From Comamonas sp. (lineage in GTDB: Bacteria > Pseudomonadota > Gammaproteobacteria > Burkholderiales > Burkholderiaceae_C), in the NCBI GenBank assembly GCA_028690035.1, contig JAQVCA010000003.1, positions 266,710 to 330,709 of the forward strand: a stretch of 64,000 nucleotides of DNA, read 5' to 3'. Under the pieces are notes generated by a model, which ran no database searches, had not been told where the DNA came from, and was given only the letters and a program-made list of their open reading frames with translations. The position numbers were made by a program, and so were the translations under genes. Shown here one piece after another: positions 55,862 to 64,000 of the stretch. The first letter of the stretch is position 1. Every line of letters begins with the position of its first letter.

Positions 55862-57552
55862 GCTTGCGGCGCATTGTGCTGCGGGACTTTGTCATCGTGC
55901 CCGCGCTGGAGCTGGATTTTGCGCCGGGCTTTACCGTACTGACCGGCGAAACCGGTGCGGGCAAATCCATTTTGATCGACGCGCTGCAGCTGGTACTGGG
56001 CGCACGCGCTGATACCAGCGTAGTGCGCGAAGGCGCCACCCAAGCGGACATCTGCGCCGAATTTGATACCCCCGCCCAAGCCGAGCCCTGGTTGGAGGCT
56101 GCTGGCTTTGCCCCCGAAGACGCTCTGCTGCTGCGCCGGGTGATCGACACCCAGGGGCGCAGCCGTGCCTGGATCAACGGCAGCCCGGCCACCGCCACCC
56201 AGCTGCGCCATCTGGGCGCGCTGCTGTTGGACATCCACGGCCAGCACGCTTGGCAAAGCCTGATGCACGCCGACTCGGTGCGCGCCTTGCTGGACGACTA
56301 CGCGGGCATCCAATCCGACACCGTGCAGCGGCGCTGGCAGGCTTGGCGCACGGCCAGCACCACGCTGGCCCAGGCCCAGGCCGCGCAGGCCAGTCTGCAG
56401 CAAGAGCGCGAGCGCCTGCTGTGGCAACTTGAAGAGCTGGACAAGCTGTCCCCCGGCGCCGACGAATGGGAACAACTCAACCACCAACACACCCGCCTTT
56501 CGCATGCCCAGGCATTGCTGGAGACCGCACAAAACGCCTTGCGCCAGCTGGACGATGACGACGTGGGCGCAGACCGCCCACTGCGCCGCAGCCTGCAACA
56601 ACTGCAAAACCATGCCCATCTGGAGCCCGAGTTTGGCTCTATCGCCGCCGTGTTGCACGATTGCCTGGCCCATCTGGCCGATGCCCAGCACAGCCTGCAG
56701 CACTACCTGGATAAGGCCGAGCCCGACCCGCAGCAGCTGGCCGAGCTGGATATCCGCCTGACGCTGTGGATGCAGCTGGCCCGGCGCTATCGGCGCGCCC
56801 CACAAGAACTACCCCAGCTGCAACAGGCTTGGCAGGCACAGTTGCAGGCGCTGGATGCCGCAGCCGATCTGCCCCGCCTGATGCAACAGGCCGAGCAAGC
56901 GCAGGCCGCCTACATGGAAGCCGCACAAGCCTTGGCACAACAACGCCGCGAGGCAGCGCCACGCCTGGCACATGCCATTACCGAGGCCATGCAGTCCCTG
57001 GGCATGCAAGGCGGGCGCTTCGCCGTCCATATCCACGCGCTGGCCGAGCCCGGCGCCCAAGGCCTGGACGACGTGCAGTTTCGGGTGGCAGGCCACCCCG
57101 GCGCCACCCCGCGCCCACTGGGCAAAGTGGCCTCGGGGGGCGAGCTGTCGCGCCTGTCGCTGGCCATTGCCGTGGCCACCAGCGCGCTGGGCAGCGCAGG
57201 CACGCTGATCTTTGACGAGGTGGATTCTGGCGTGGGCGGTGCTGTGGCCGATACCGTCGGACGCCTGATGCACCAACTGGGCCAGCAGCGCCAGGTGCTG
57301 TGCGTCACGCACCTGCCGCAGGTCGCGGCCTATGCCGACCAACATTACGTGGTCAGCAAAAAGCGCAGCAAATCCGGCACCAGCAGCACCGTTTCCCCCA
57401 GTAGCGACGAAGCACGCACCCACGAGCTGGCGCGCATGCTGGGCGGAGAAAATATTTCTGCCACCACCCTGGCCCATGCCCGCGAAATGCTGGCACACGC
57501 GCACAGCAGCCGCAGCGCACACCCATCGACTGAGGAGGAACCCCCTGTATGA
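55858..57552 (+). CDS. recN: DNA repair protein RecN (SMC-like)
   Basis: A 564-residue SMC-family ATPase of double-strand-break repair. Walker A is [21 protein letters not shown] near the N-terminus; two coiled-coil arms lie at ~150-380; the C-terminal half has the signature [20 protein letters not shown] and Walker [21 protein letters not shown]. It overlaps nadK and rapZ by four bases each. SOS control by LexA is usual for recN; I see no LexA box because the gene has no upstream gap. Confidence 0.96.
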   Translation: MSLRRIVLRDFVIVPALELDFAPGFTVLTGETGAGKSILIDALQLVLGARADTSVVREGATQADICAEFDTPAQAEPWLEAAGFAPEDALLLRRVIDTQGRSRAWINGSPATATQLRHLGALLLDIHGQHAWQSLMHADSVRALLDDYAGIQSDTVQRRWQAWRTASTTLAQAQAAQASLQQERERLLWQLEELDKLSPGADEWEQLNHQHTRLSHAQALLETAQNALRQLDDDDVGADRPLRRSLQQLQNHAHLEPEFGSIAAVLHDCLAHLADAQHSLQHYLDKAEPDPQQLAELDIRLTLWMQLARRYRRAPQELPQLQQAWQAQLQALDAAADLPRLMQQAEQAQAAYMEAAQALAQQRREAAPRLAHAITEAMQSLGMQGGRFAVHIHALAEPGAQGLDDVQFRVAGHPGATPRPLGKVASGGELSRLSLAIAVATSALGSAGTLIFDEVDSGVGGAVADTVGRLMHQLGQQRQVLCVTHLPQVAAYADQHYVVSKKRSKSGTSSTVSPSSDEARTHELARMLGGENISATTLAHAREMLAHAHSSRSAHPSTEEEPPV

Positions 57553-58442
57553 CCCTGGACGTGGTGCTCATCACCGGCATGTCTGGCTCTGGCAAATCGG
57601 TGGCCTTGAATGCCCTGGAAGACCTAGGCTACTACTGCGTGGACAACCTGCCCCCGGAACTGTTGCCCGCTTTTGTGCGCCTGCAACACGCCCGCCAGGG
57701 CACACGCGTGGCAGTGGCCATTGACGCACGCAGCGCCACCAGCCTGCCCAACCTGCCCCAACAGCTACGAAGATTGAGCCAGTGGCGCGATCGCGGGGTG
57801 CAACTGCATGTCCTGTTTCTGGATGCCAACACCGCCACCTTGGTGCGGCGCTTCTCTGAAACACGTCGGCGCCACCCCCTCTCGCAGGCCGAAGCGCTGG
57901 ATGGCGGCGCACTGGCCGACATCATCGAACACGAGCGTGCCCTGCTCAGCCAGTTGCGTGAGCACGCGCATGTGATCGACACCAGCAACATCCGCGGGGC
58001 GCAGCTGCAAAGTTACGTCAAGGCCCTGATTCGCACCCCGGCGCAGCAGCTCACGCTGGTGTTCCAGTCGTTTGGCTTCAAGCACGGTCTGCCCCTGGAT
58101 GCAGACTACGTGTTCGACGTGCGCATGCTGCCCAACCCCTATTACGACGAGGTACTGCGCCCGCTCACCGGCAAGGATGCACCAGTGCAGGACTTTTTAC
58201 GCCAGCAGGACGATGTGCAAGCCATGCAAGCGCACATCGCGCAGTTTCTGGATCGCTGGCTGCCCGCCCTGGAAGCCAACCACCGCAGCTATGTGACGGT
58301 GGCCATTGGTTGTACCGGTGGGCAACACCGCTCGGTGTATCTGGTGGAGCAGCTCAGCCAGCACTACCGCCAGCGCTGGCAGACCCTGTTGCGCCACCGC
58401 GAGATGGATGCTCGCGACCTCAAGACCACCCAGCATCCCTGA
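57549..58442 (+). CDS. rapZ: RNase adapter protein RapZ (YvcJ family P-loop protein)
   Basis: A 297-residue protein. Walker A is [20 protein letters not shown]; then [12 protein letters not shown] and DARS; the C-terminal domain has [20 protein letters not shown] and [19 protein letters not shown]. In E. coli RapZ controls GlmS and so amino-sugar supply for the wall by guiding RNase E to an sRNA; whether that holds here is unknown. In many betaproteobacteria it sits with hprK and ptsN; here it is last in nadK-recN-rapZ. Confidence 0.95.
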   Translation: MTLDVVLITGMSGSGKSVALNALEDLGYYCVDNLPPELLPAFVRLQHARQGTRVAVAIDARSATSLPNLPQQLRRLSQWRDRGVQLHVLFLDANTATLVRRFSETRRRHPLSQAEALDGGALADIIEHERALLSQLREHAHVIDTSNIRGAQLQSYVKALIRTPAQQLTLVFQSFGFKHGLPLDADYVFDVRMLPNPYYDEVLRPLTGKDAPVQDFLRQQDDVQAMQAHIAQFLDRWLPALEANHRSYVTVAIGCTGGQHRSVYLVEQLSQHYRQRWQTLLRHREMDARDLKTTQHP

Positions 58443-58462
58443 CGCACGCCAGCAATCGTCGG

Positions 58463-59185
58463 CTACTTCTTGGCGAGGCTGGCCGCCTGTAGGCGTTTTT
58501 CGATCTCCGCCGTACCAATCGCACCGGGCACGCGCGTGCCATCGGCAAAAATCACCGTGGGCGTGCCCGTGATCTTGTGCTGGCGCCCCAGGGCCAGATT
58601 GCGCCCAATCGCATCGCTGTTGCAGCTGGCGGCTGCGGGCTTTTCGTCCTTGAGCATGTAGTTCTGCCACGCGCTGGCCGGGTGCTTGGCGCACCAGATG
58701 TTGTGCGATTTCTCGGCCGAATCGGGGCTCAGGATCGGGTACAGAAACAGGTGTACGGTGACGTTGTCCACCTTTTGCAAATCGCGCTCAAAGCGCTTGC
58801 AGTAACCGCAATTGGGGTCGGCAAACACTGCCAGGTGGCGCTCGCCCTTGCCCTGCACCACCGTGATCGCATCCTGCAGCGGCAGCTTGTCGAACTGAAT
58901 GGCTGTCAGTGCCTTGATACGGTCTTCGGTCACATTGCGCCGCGCCTGGGTGTCGATCAACTCCCCCTGAATCAGATAGTTGCCCTGGGCGTCGGAATAG
59001 AACACATCCGTACCCACGCGCACCTCGTACAACCCCTTCATCGCCGTGGGCTGGATCTCATCGATCTGCGCCAGCTGCGGAATGCGCTCGGCCAGAACTT
59101 TGCGAATCGTGTCTTGCGGCGCAGCGGCCCAGGCGTTGGCACAGGCTGTCAGGGCGAGCAGTGCGGTAGTGGCAAAAAATTTCAT
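58463..59185 (-). CDS. dsbC: Thiol:disulfide interchange protein DsbC
   Basis: A 240-residue periplasmic disulfide isomerase. A signal peptide (MKFFATTALLALTACANAWA) is followed by the dimerisation domain (~25-90), and a thioredoxin domain with active site CGYC in FADPNCGYCKRFE and the cis-Pro loop GTPTVIF. A second cysteine pair (WCAKHP, ASCNSD) is as in the family. Start ATG 59185; the longer frame upstream is unlikely. It lies downstream of the Ubi hydroxylase gene on the same strand, 168 bases apart, with a small GCCAGC tandem repeat in the gap. Confidence 0.94.
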   Translation of the reverse strand: MKFFATTALLALTACANAWAAAPQDTIRKVLAERIPQLAQIDEIQPTAMKGLYEVRVGTDVFYSDAQGNYLIQGELIDTQARRNVTEDRIKALTAIQFDKLPLQDAITVVQGKGERHLAVFADPNCGYCKRFERDLQKVDNVTVHLFLYPILSPDSAEKSHNIWCAKHPASAWQNYMLKDEKPAAASCNSDAIGRNLALGRQHKITGTPTVIFADGTRVPGAIGTAEIEKRLQAASLAKK

Positions 59186-59353
59186 GCAATATTTCCGTAA
59201 TAAATGACCATCGAAGTAGCCGTGGACGTGGAAGTCGCCATGGGAGGGAGCCAACACCGCCAGCGCCAGCGCCAGCGCCACAGCCAGCCCAGGCCTGGGT
59301 TTGGCACAACGCGCGTTTAGGCCACGGCGCAGTGGCAAGGTTCCCTGCGCTGC

Positions 59354-60547
59354 CTACAGGCCCATGGCTTGGCGCACGGCCCAGTGCTTGAGGGGGCCGC
59401 TGCGCTCAAACTGATTCATCCCCCAGTTGCGCAGCACCTGCACCTTGCCCTCGGGTCGGGCAAACAGCTGCTGAATGCCATCCATCACCCACCCCAGGGG
59501 CAGCAAGGACGCCTTGCGTGCGCGCTCATAACGGCGCAGCAGCTTCAGATCGCCTGCGCTGCGCCAGGCGCCACGCTGCGCCAACAGTTGCGCCAAGGCG
59601 CTGGCATCGGCCAGGCCCAAGTTCAGCCCCTGTCCGGCCAAAGGGTGTACGTTGTGCGCCGCATCGCCCAGCAGCACCCAGCTGCCCGGGTCGGCGGCGC
59701 GGCCCTCCTGCATCGGCACTTGTGGCACCTGTGGCGCCTGTGTTGGGGGCCAAACACCACACCAGCGCTGTGCCATCGCCTGTTGCAGCGGCCAGGCCCG
59801 GCGTGCGCCTTGCAACTCCAAGGCCCCCTGGGCGCCGTGGCTCAGGCTGTCCAGCATGTCCACAAAATCGGGGGCATCGGCATGCAGCCACTGCGCCACC
59901 ATGCTCTGGGGCAACGACCACACCACCGCCACCTCCTGCCCCTGTTCGCCGCCCAAGGGCAAGAACGCCAGAATGCCCAGCGCACTGAACCACTGGCGGG
60001 CGATTTGTTCATGCGGGCGCTCACAGCGCAGGCGCGTGGCAATCGCCGTTTGCGCATAGGGCTGCACGTCAAACTCCACGCCCAGCTCCTGGCGCGTACT
60101 GCTGGCGCGGCCTTCGCAGATGGCGGTCAGCGGTGCTGCCACCTGTGCCTGCACCACCTCGATCAGCGGCTGATAGCCCACGGCCTGGGCCAGGCGCTCT
60201 TCCAGCGCAGGCACATCAACGATCCAGGCCAGCGCATCGACCTCATGGGCAGCGGCAGCAAACTGCACACAGCTGTCGCCATCGCCATGCACCTGCATCT
60301 GGCGCACCGCAGTGACCTGGCCTGCCTGCGGCCACACGCGCAGCGCTTGCAGCAACTGGGCCGAGGCTGCATTCAATGCATAGGCGCGCACATCGGCCTG
60401 ATCGGCCTCAGCGCCAGGCTGCGCCGACACGCTGGGCGCGGACGATTCCACCAGCGCCACGCGCAAGCGCTCGCGCGCCAACAGCAAAGCCAAAGTCCGG
60501 CCCACAATGCCGGCCCCACGGATACATATATCGAAGTTTTGCGCCAT
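59354..60547 (-). CDS. UbiH/UbiF/Coq6-family FAD-dependent monooxygenase
   Basis: A 397-residue flavoprotein hydroxylase, probably one of the ring hydroxylases of ubiquinone synthesis. FAD motifs: DICIRGAGIVGRTLALLLAR at the N-terminus and LLGDAAHNVHPLAGQGLNLG (the GD motif) near 280-300. Which ring position it hydroxylates cannot be told. I use ATG 60547 (MAQNFD). It is divergent from ychF. Confidence 0.9.
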   Translation of the reverse strand: MAQNFDICIRGAGIVGRTLALLLARERLRVALVESSAPSVSAQPGAEADQADVRAYALNAASAQLLQALRVWPQAGQVTAVRQMQVHGDGDSCVQFAAAAHEVDALAWIVDVPALEERLAQAVGYQPLIEVVQAQVAAPLTAICEGRASSTRQELGVEFDVQPYAQTAIATRLRCERPHEQIARQWFSALGILAFLPLGGEQGQEVAVVWSLPQSMVAQWLHADAPDFVDMLDSLSHGAQGALELQGARRAWPLQQAMAQRWCGVWPPTQAPQVPQVPMQEGRAADPGSWVLLGDAAHNVHPLAGQGLNLGLADASALAQLLAQRGAWRSAGDLKLLRRYERARKASLLPLGWVMDGIQQLFARPEGKVQVLRNWGMNQFERSGPLKHWAVRQAMGL

Positions 60548-60612
60548 CCGGGCATTGTAGAAGCGCCAGAGCACAGGCACAGTGGCTCATTACAATCGCC
60601 GCGTTCCAGTCC

Positions 60613-60640
60613 AAACGCTGCCAAGGCAGCGTTTTGCTTT
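60613..60640 (+). terminator. Terminator-like hairpin in the ychF leader
   Basis: AAACGCTGC (60613-60621) pairs with GCAGCGTTT (60626-60634) around CAAG, followed by TGCTTTAT. It lies 62-89 bases before the ychF start, with no plus-strand gene upstream that it could terminate. It may be an attenuator or a stabilising 5' hairpin. Confidence 0.55.
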
Positions 60641-60701
60641 ATCTACCCGCCACTTTTTAACCACCGCGCCGCTGGCCGCGCGGTTTGAAGGAAAACCTCC
60701 C

Positions 60702-61796
60702 ATGAGCCTCAAATGCGGCATCGTCGGTCTGCCCAACGTGGGCAAGTCCACCCTGTTCAACGCCCTGACCAAAGCGGGCATTGCTGCAGAAAACTACCCT
60801 TTCTGCACCATCGAACCCAACACCGGCGTCGTCGAAGTGCCCGACCCGCGCCTGCAGCAGCTGGCGCAGATCATCCAGCCCGAGCGCATCGTGCCCGCCA
60901 TCGTCGAGTTTGTGGACATCGCCGGTCTGGTCGCTGGTGCCAGCAAGGGCGAAGGCCTGGGCAACCAGTTTCTGGCGCACATCCGCGAAACCGACGCCAT
61001 CGTCAACGTGGTGCGCTGCTTTGAAGACCCCAACGTGGTACACGTTGCTGGCAAGGTCGATCCGATTGCCGACATTGAAGTCATCCAAACCGAGCTGTGC
61101 CTGGCCGACCTGGGCACCGTCGATAAGGCACTGACGCGCTACAGCAAAGCCGCCAAATCGGGCAACGACAAAGACGCTGCCGCCATGCTCAAGGTGCTCG
61201 AACCCGTGCAGGCCGCGCTCAACGAAGGCAAGCCCGTGCGCGCGCTGCACCTGAGCGCTGAAGAACGCGCCCTGCTCAAACCCCTGTGCCTGATCACCGC
61301 CAAGCCTGCCATGTTTGTCGGCAACGTGGCCGAAGACGGCTTTGAGAACAACCCCCTGCTTGAACGCCTGCAGCAGTACGCCGCCGAGCAAAACGCGCCC
61401 GTGGTGGCCATCTGCGCCAAGATCGAAGCCGAAATGGCCGAGATGGACGACGAAGACCGCGACATGTTCCTGCAAGAAATGGGCCTGGAAGAACCGGGCC
61501 TGAACCGCCTGATTCGCGCTGGCTTCAAGCTGCTGGGCCTGCAAACCTACTTCACCGCCGGCGTAAAAGAAGTGCGCGCCTGGACCATTCGCATAGGCGA
61601 CACCGCGCCCCAAGCCGCTGGCGTTATCCACGGTGACTTTGAGCGCGGCTTCATCCGTGCACAAACCATTGCCTTTGACGACTTCATCGCACACAAAGGC
61701 GAACAAGGCGCCAAGGACGCGGGCAAGATGCGCGCCGAGGGCAAGGAGTACGTGGTCAAAGACGGCGACGTGCTGAATTTCCTGTTCAACGTCTGA
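60702..61796 (+). CDS. ychF: Redox-regulated ATPase YchF (Obg family)
   Basis: A 364-residue Obg-family P-loop protein that prefers ATP and binds ribosomes. G1 is [18 protein letters not shown], then [12 protein letters not shown] (switch I) and [20 protein letters not shown] (switch II); the C-terminal TGS domain holds [20 protein letters not shown]. Start at 60702 (MSLKCGIVG) has GAAGGAAAA upstream. In many bacteria ychF follows pth; here it has its own leader and is followed by a repeat pair and the integrase. Confidence 0.96.
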   Translation: MSLKCGIVGLPNVGKSTLFNALTKAGIAAENYPFCTIEPNTGVVEVPDPRLQQLAQIIQPERIVPAIVEFVDIAGLVAGASKGEGLGNQFLAHIRETDAIVNVVRCFEDPNVVHVAGKVDPIADIEVIQTELCLADLGTVDKALTRYSKAAKSGNDKDAAAMLKVLEPVQAALNEGKPVRALHLSAEERALLKPLCLITAKPAMFVGNVAEDGFENNPLLERLQQYAAEQNAPVVAICAKIEAEMAEMDDEDRDMFLQEMGLEEPGLNRLIRAGFKLLGLQTYFTAGVKEVRAWTIRIGDTAPQAAGVIHGDFERGFIRAQTIAFDDFIAHKGEQGAKDAGKMRAEGKEYVVKDGDVLNFLFNV

Positions 61797-61810
61797 CCGC
61801 TCATCTCCAT

Positions 61811-61898
61811 AAAGATAGCTGCCCGCGCTTGCTGGTATTGGTTTTCAGGTCAAAAATACCCTAAAACCTTTTCCAGATAAGCGCCGGCAGCTATCTTT
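61811..61898. repeat. Inverted pair of dispersed repeats between ychF and the integrase
   Basis: AAAGATAGCTGCCCGCGCTT (61811-61830) and its near-exact reverse complement at 61879-61898 (19 of 20) enclose two facing repeat units including GGTTTTCAGG and CCCTAAAACC. The whole can fold as one long hairpin and lies between two convergent genes, so it probably ends both transcripts. Confidence 0.8.
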
Positions 61899-61899
61899 T

Positions 61900-63078
61900 C
61901 TATAAGGCTGTGTATGGCCCCAGCATCACCGTGCCTACGGCCTTGGTGGCGGCATTGGCGGCCTCCAGCAACGTTTCCTGGCTCAGATGGGCGTAGCGCT
62001 GCGTGGTCTTGATCTGCGTATGCCCCAGCAAGTGCTGCACCTCGTACAGCGTGCGCCCGCTGTTCACCAGCAAACTGGCAAACGAATGGCGCAAATCATG
62101 GATGCGCACATCCGCCAGCCCCGCCCTGGTGCGTGCCGTGTTCCACGCATAAAAAATCGACACAAACGGCTTGCGCGTGGCCGGATTGGCAAACACCCAG
62201 GCACAGTCGCTGAGCCTGGGCACCAGCTGCAGCACCTGCAGCGCACCATCGGACAGCGGCACATGCCGCGCCTTGCCGCTTTTGGTCATCGCAATGCGCC
62301 AGCGCCGGTTGACCACATCCAAATCCTCCCAGCGCGCATCGAGCACCTCGCGCTTTCGGGCGCCGGTCAGAATCAGCATGGGCACGATGTAGCGCAGCAT
62401 CGGGCTTTCGCTGGCGCACACGGCGCGGTACAGGCGCTGCGCCTCCTCGCTGGACAGATAACGATCGCGCTGGTTGTTCTCCTCGTACAGCGGCACGCCC
62501 TGGGTCGGGTTCGCTACCAGGTGGGGCACCTCCCAGCGCAGCGCCAGGTTGAACATGTACCGCATCATGATCAGCAGTCGATTGGCGCTGCCGGGCTTGG
62601 CCCCCTCCTCCAGCCGCGTGCGGTGCATGCGCAGCACATCGTCGCGCGTGATCTCATCGAGGTACTTCTTGCCAAAACGCGGCAGCAGGTGATTGCGCAG
62701 CAACGACTCATCCGTCTGCCACGAGCGTTTGTAGCCCCGCACAAACTCCAGATACCGGGCGGCAAACTGCGCAAAGGTGGGCACGGCCTTGACGGCGGCC
62801 TTCTCCTCGCACGGGTCCACGCCCATGGCAATCTTGTTGCGCGCTTTGTCAGCAAGCTGGCGGGCCTGCGCCAAAGTCAAAACACCGGCATCTCCCAACG
62901 TCAAACACCTTCGCGTTCTGCCGTCCAACCCTGTGTAGCGCAAACGCCAAGTGCCTTTGCCCGGAGCCAAGCGCTCCAGCTGCAACCCGCGACTTTTGCT
63001 GTCGCTGACGGACTGCTTACCGTCTTGGCTAAGAAATTGATCCACCTGGGCTTGGGTGGCAAGGGTTCCTGTACGCAT
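61900..63078 (-). CDS. Tyrosine-type site-specific integrase
   Basis: A 392-residue phage/island integrase. An N-terminal DUF4102-like DNA-binding part (WRLRYTGLDGRTRRCLTLGD) is followed by a SAM-like core-binding domain (~110-200), and the catalytic domain with all active residues: Arg in GARKREVL, HDLRHSF, and HTQIKTTQRY with the Tyr nucleophile. It looks active. Its start codon abuts an AT-rich operator-like palindrome. The island it serves probably extends beyond the window; I see no attachment-site pair. Confidence 0.94.
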   Translation of the reverse strand: MRTGTLATQAQVDQFLSQDGKQSVSDSKSRGLQLERLAPGKGTWRLRYTGLDGRTRRCLTLGDAGVLTLAQARQLADKARNKIAMGVDPCEEKAAVKAVPTFAQFAARYLEFVRGYKRSWQTDESLLRNHLLPRFGKKYLDEITRDDVLRMHRTRLEEGAKPGSANRLLIMMRYMFNLALRWEVPHLVANPTQGVPLYEENNQRDRYLSSEEAQRLYRAVCASESPMLRYIVPMLILTGARKREVLDARWEDLDVVNRRWRIAMTKSGKARHVPLSDGALQVLQLVPRLSDCAWVFANPATRKPFVSIFYAWNTARTRAGLADVRIHDLRHSFASLLVNSGRTLYEVQHLLGHTQIKTTQRYAHLSQETLLEAANAATKAVGTVMLGPYTAL

Positions 63079-63152
63079 ATTTAATCCACAAAATGTTGAT
63101 TAAATTATTTTAGCCAACAAATTGTTTTCTAATAAATAGCCGAAAAATTGTT
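63079..63152. promoter_or_regulatory. Divergent regulatory region between integrase and XRE regulator
   Basis: A palindrome at 63079-63105 (ATTTAATCCACA-AAA-TGTTGATTAAAT, 11 of 12 arm positions match) abuts the integrase start. A direct repeat TAGCCrAnAAATTGTT occurs at 63111-63126 and 63137-63152, 26 bases apart. Both are plausible sites for the adjacent XRE protein. The region is AT-rich compared with the chromosome. Confidence 0.6.
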
Positions 63153-63173
63153 GCCAGTCTGAGGGTGCAACAT

Positions 63174-63635
63174 ATGCGTTCAAAATGGCGCCCCATGCGG
63201 ATCCACCATGAGAAAGACCTAGAAAAATCGATACATCAAGCGCACCTCTGTTCGATGTACGCGGCATATGTTCGAGGCAGCAGGCATGCCCTGGGTATCA
63301 ACCAAACCACGCTGGCAGAGCTTCTGGGGGTCAACCGATCCACGCTGGTGCGTCTGGAAAAAGGCGATCCACCACTCAAACAGACCTTGGTCATGGCGGC
63401 CATCGATGTGCTGGAGCAATTGGGCGCACGCATGGACGACGTACTGGCCCCCGAACAGGCTGTTGAGCTGAAATTCTCCGTATCGCTAGAAAAAGTGCGC
63501 CAGATCGGCGCCGTCGGCTCAGATAAGGAAGGGCCGCAAGACCTGCTGCACGCCCTCTTGCCCGCAGATTTCAAACCGCCCCTAAAAGAAAGCCCGCTGC
63601 GTAAAGACAAACCCAAGCCAGCGGATCGCCATTGA
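63174..63635 (+). CDS. XRE-family helix-turn-helix transcriptional regulator
   Basis: A 153-residue regulator. The Cro/CI-type helix-turn-helix reads YVRGSRHALGINQTTLAELL then GVNRSTLVRLEKGDPPLK at ~35-75. The C-terminal ~70 residues are charged (KPPLKESPLRKDKPKPADRH) and have no known domain. ATG 63174 has GAGGG eight bases upstream; GTG 63165 is in frame too. It is divergent from the integrase and likely controls it and itself. No partner toxin (HipA-like) gene follows within the window. Confidence 0.82.
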   Translation: MRSKWRPMRIHHEKDLEKSIHQAHLCSMYAAYVRGSRHALGINQTTLAELLGVNRSTLVRLEKGDPPLKQTLVMAAIDVLEQLGARMDDVLAPEQAVELKFSVSLEKVRQIGAVGSDKEGPQDLLHALLPADFKPPLKESPLRKDKPKPADRH

Positions 63636-63645
63636 GCCCCCCTTC

Positions 63646-63667
63646 TTGTACGACGCTTGTACGACGC
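63646..63667 (+). repeat. Tandem TTGTACGACGC, two exact copies
   Basis: TTGTACGACGC at 63646-63656 and again at 63657-63667, just after the XRE gene. The 8-base core TGTACGAC returns twice with the same 11-base period at 63899-63906 and 63910-63917. Confidence 0.85.
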
Positions 63668-63734
63668 TGCGTGCAGCGTCAGGCCCGGCTGCCCAGCCTG
63701 ACATGCCCACCTCCCCCCATACAGGCAGCCACAC

Positions 63735-63826
63735 AGCAAGCGCTTTCATAGCTCCTTAATCAATAGCTGCTCGCGCTTGCTACATAAGCGCAAAAGCCCG
63801 TTTTTATTATGAAATTTGGCGCTGCC
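63735..63826. repeat. Composite dispersed repeat in the island edge
   Basis: A minus-strand copy (GCAAGCGCTTTCATAGCTCC) is followed by a plus-strand copy (CAATAGCTGCTCGCGCTTGC, then TACATAAGCGCAAAAGCCCG). The presence of the family beside the integrase shows it is not limited to core genes. Confidence 0.7.
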
Positions 63827-64000
63827 TCTATGGAAGCGCTGTCGCGTCTGCGTCTGCAACGGTGCTGGCTAGAACCCAGACACCCGAGCGCTGATCTGTG
63901 TACGACTGATGTACGACGGCTTGGTTTTTGGGCGAAATTAGGCCGTTAAGTATTTGTTTTTTTATATGTTTTTTATGTGTGCGAACTATTTTGCTCACTG

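Larger units (their letters stand above)
63636..64000. other. Gene-free, repeat-bearing end of the window
   Basis: These 365 bases hold no credible gene. They contain two pairs of TGTACGAC, each with an 11-base period (63647 and 63658; 63899 and 63910), a composite copy of the dispersed repeat (63735-63826), and an AT-rich tail (TTTTTTTATATGTTTTTTAT near 63958). Confidence 0.6.

Overview
The window reads as chromosomal DNA of a GC-rich betaproteobacterium of the order Burkholderiales, most likely family Comamonadaceae. The evidence is the gene order (cobW-dksA-hslVU next to the division/cell-wall cluster; rnb-tonB-aroE-mtgA), the protein sequences, and many short dispersed repeats built around AGCTGCTnGCGCTT, which I remember as common in that family. 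I cannot name the genus or species.

Layout. 0-7 kb holds mixed housekeeping genes: a cut-off DUF3883 gene, comF, a BioC-like methyltransferase, an SCO copper chaperone, rpoH preceded by a perfect CIRCE operator, cysK, a small methyltransferase and a frameshifted HD-GYP gene. 6.9-12.9 kb holds the RNase P RNA gene, a NUDIX-metallo-beta-lactamase fusion, a degenerate pseudouridine-synthase-like protein, a DUF484 protein, a His-rich COG0523 GTPase and a cysteine-poor DksA. 12.9-34.9 kb holds a STAS-like protein, the HslVU protease, then a dcw cluster without mraZ (rsmH-ftsL-ftsI-murE-murF-mraY-murD-ftsW-murG-murC-ddlB-ftsQ-ftsA-ftsZ) and lpxC. Most of these genes overlap by 1-7 bases, so they are probably co-transcribed and translationally coupled.

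35-46 kb has ruvC, katG, a minus-strand run (YqiA-like esterase, RNase II family protein, TonB-like protein, aroE, mtgA), rodA and tldD. 46-50 kb is a self-contained sulfur module: a TsdA-type diheme thiosulfate dehydrogenase divergent from a TtrS/TtrR-like two-component system, with an imperfect palindrome between them. At 50.0-51.5 kb aroG (DAHP synthase) is preceded by what looks like a complete transcription attenuator, with a 19-residue leader peptide carrying seven aromatic residues in a row. 51.7-61.8 kb has an unknown 103-residue protein, mpl, a CAT-anticodon tRNA, hrcA, nadK-recN-rapZ, dsbC, a Ubi-type hydroxylase and ychF. From 61.9 kb an integrase, a divergent XRE regulator and AT-rich repeat-bearing DNA mark the edge of a probable mobile island.

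How the parts connect. Peptidoglycan synthesis is unusually well covered: Mur ligases, MraY, MurG, Ddl, the Mpl recycling ligase, FtsI/FtsW, RodA and MtgA. HrcA (54 kb) probably represses rpoH (3.7 kb) through CIRCE, which would link the two heat-shock circuits, with HslVU as a likely sigma-32 output. The best candidates for something new are the aroG leader attenuator, the dispersed repeat family (including copies read in frame inside murD, aroE and the NUDIX-MBL gene), and the thiosulfate/tetrathionate sensing module. All calls rest on reading the sequence and family memory; no database search was run.
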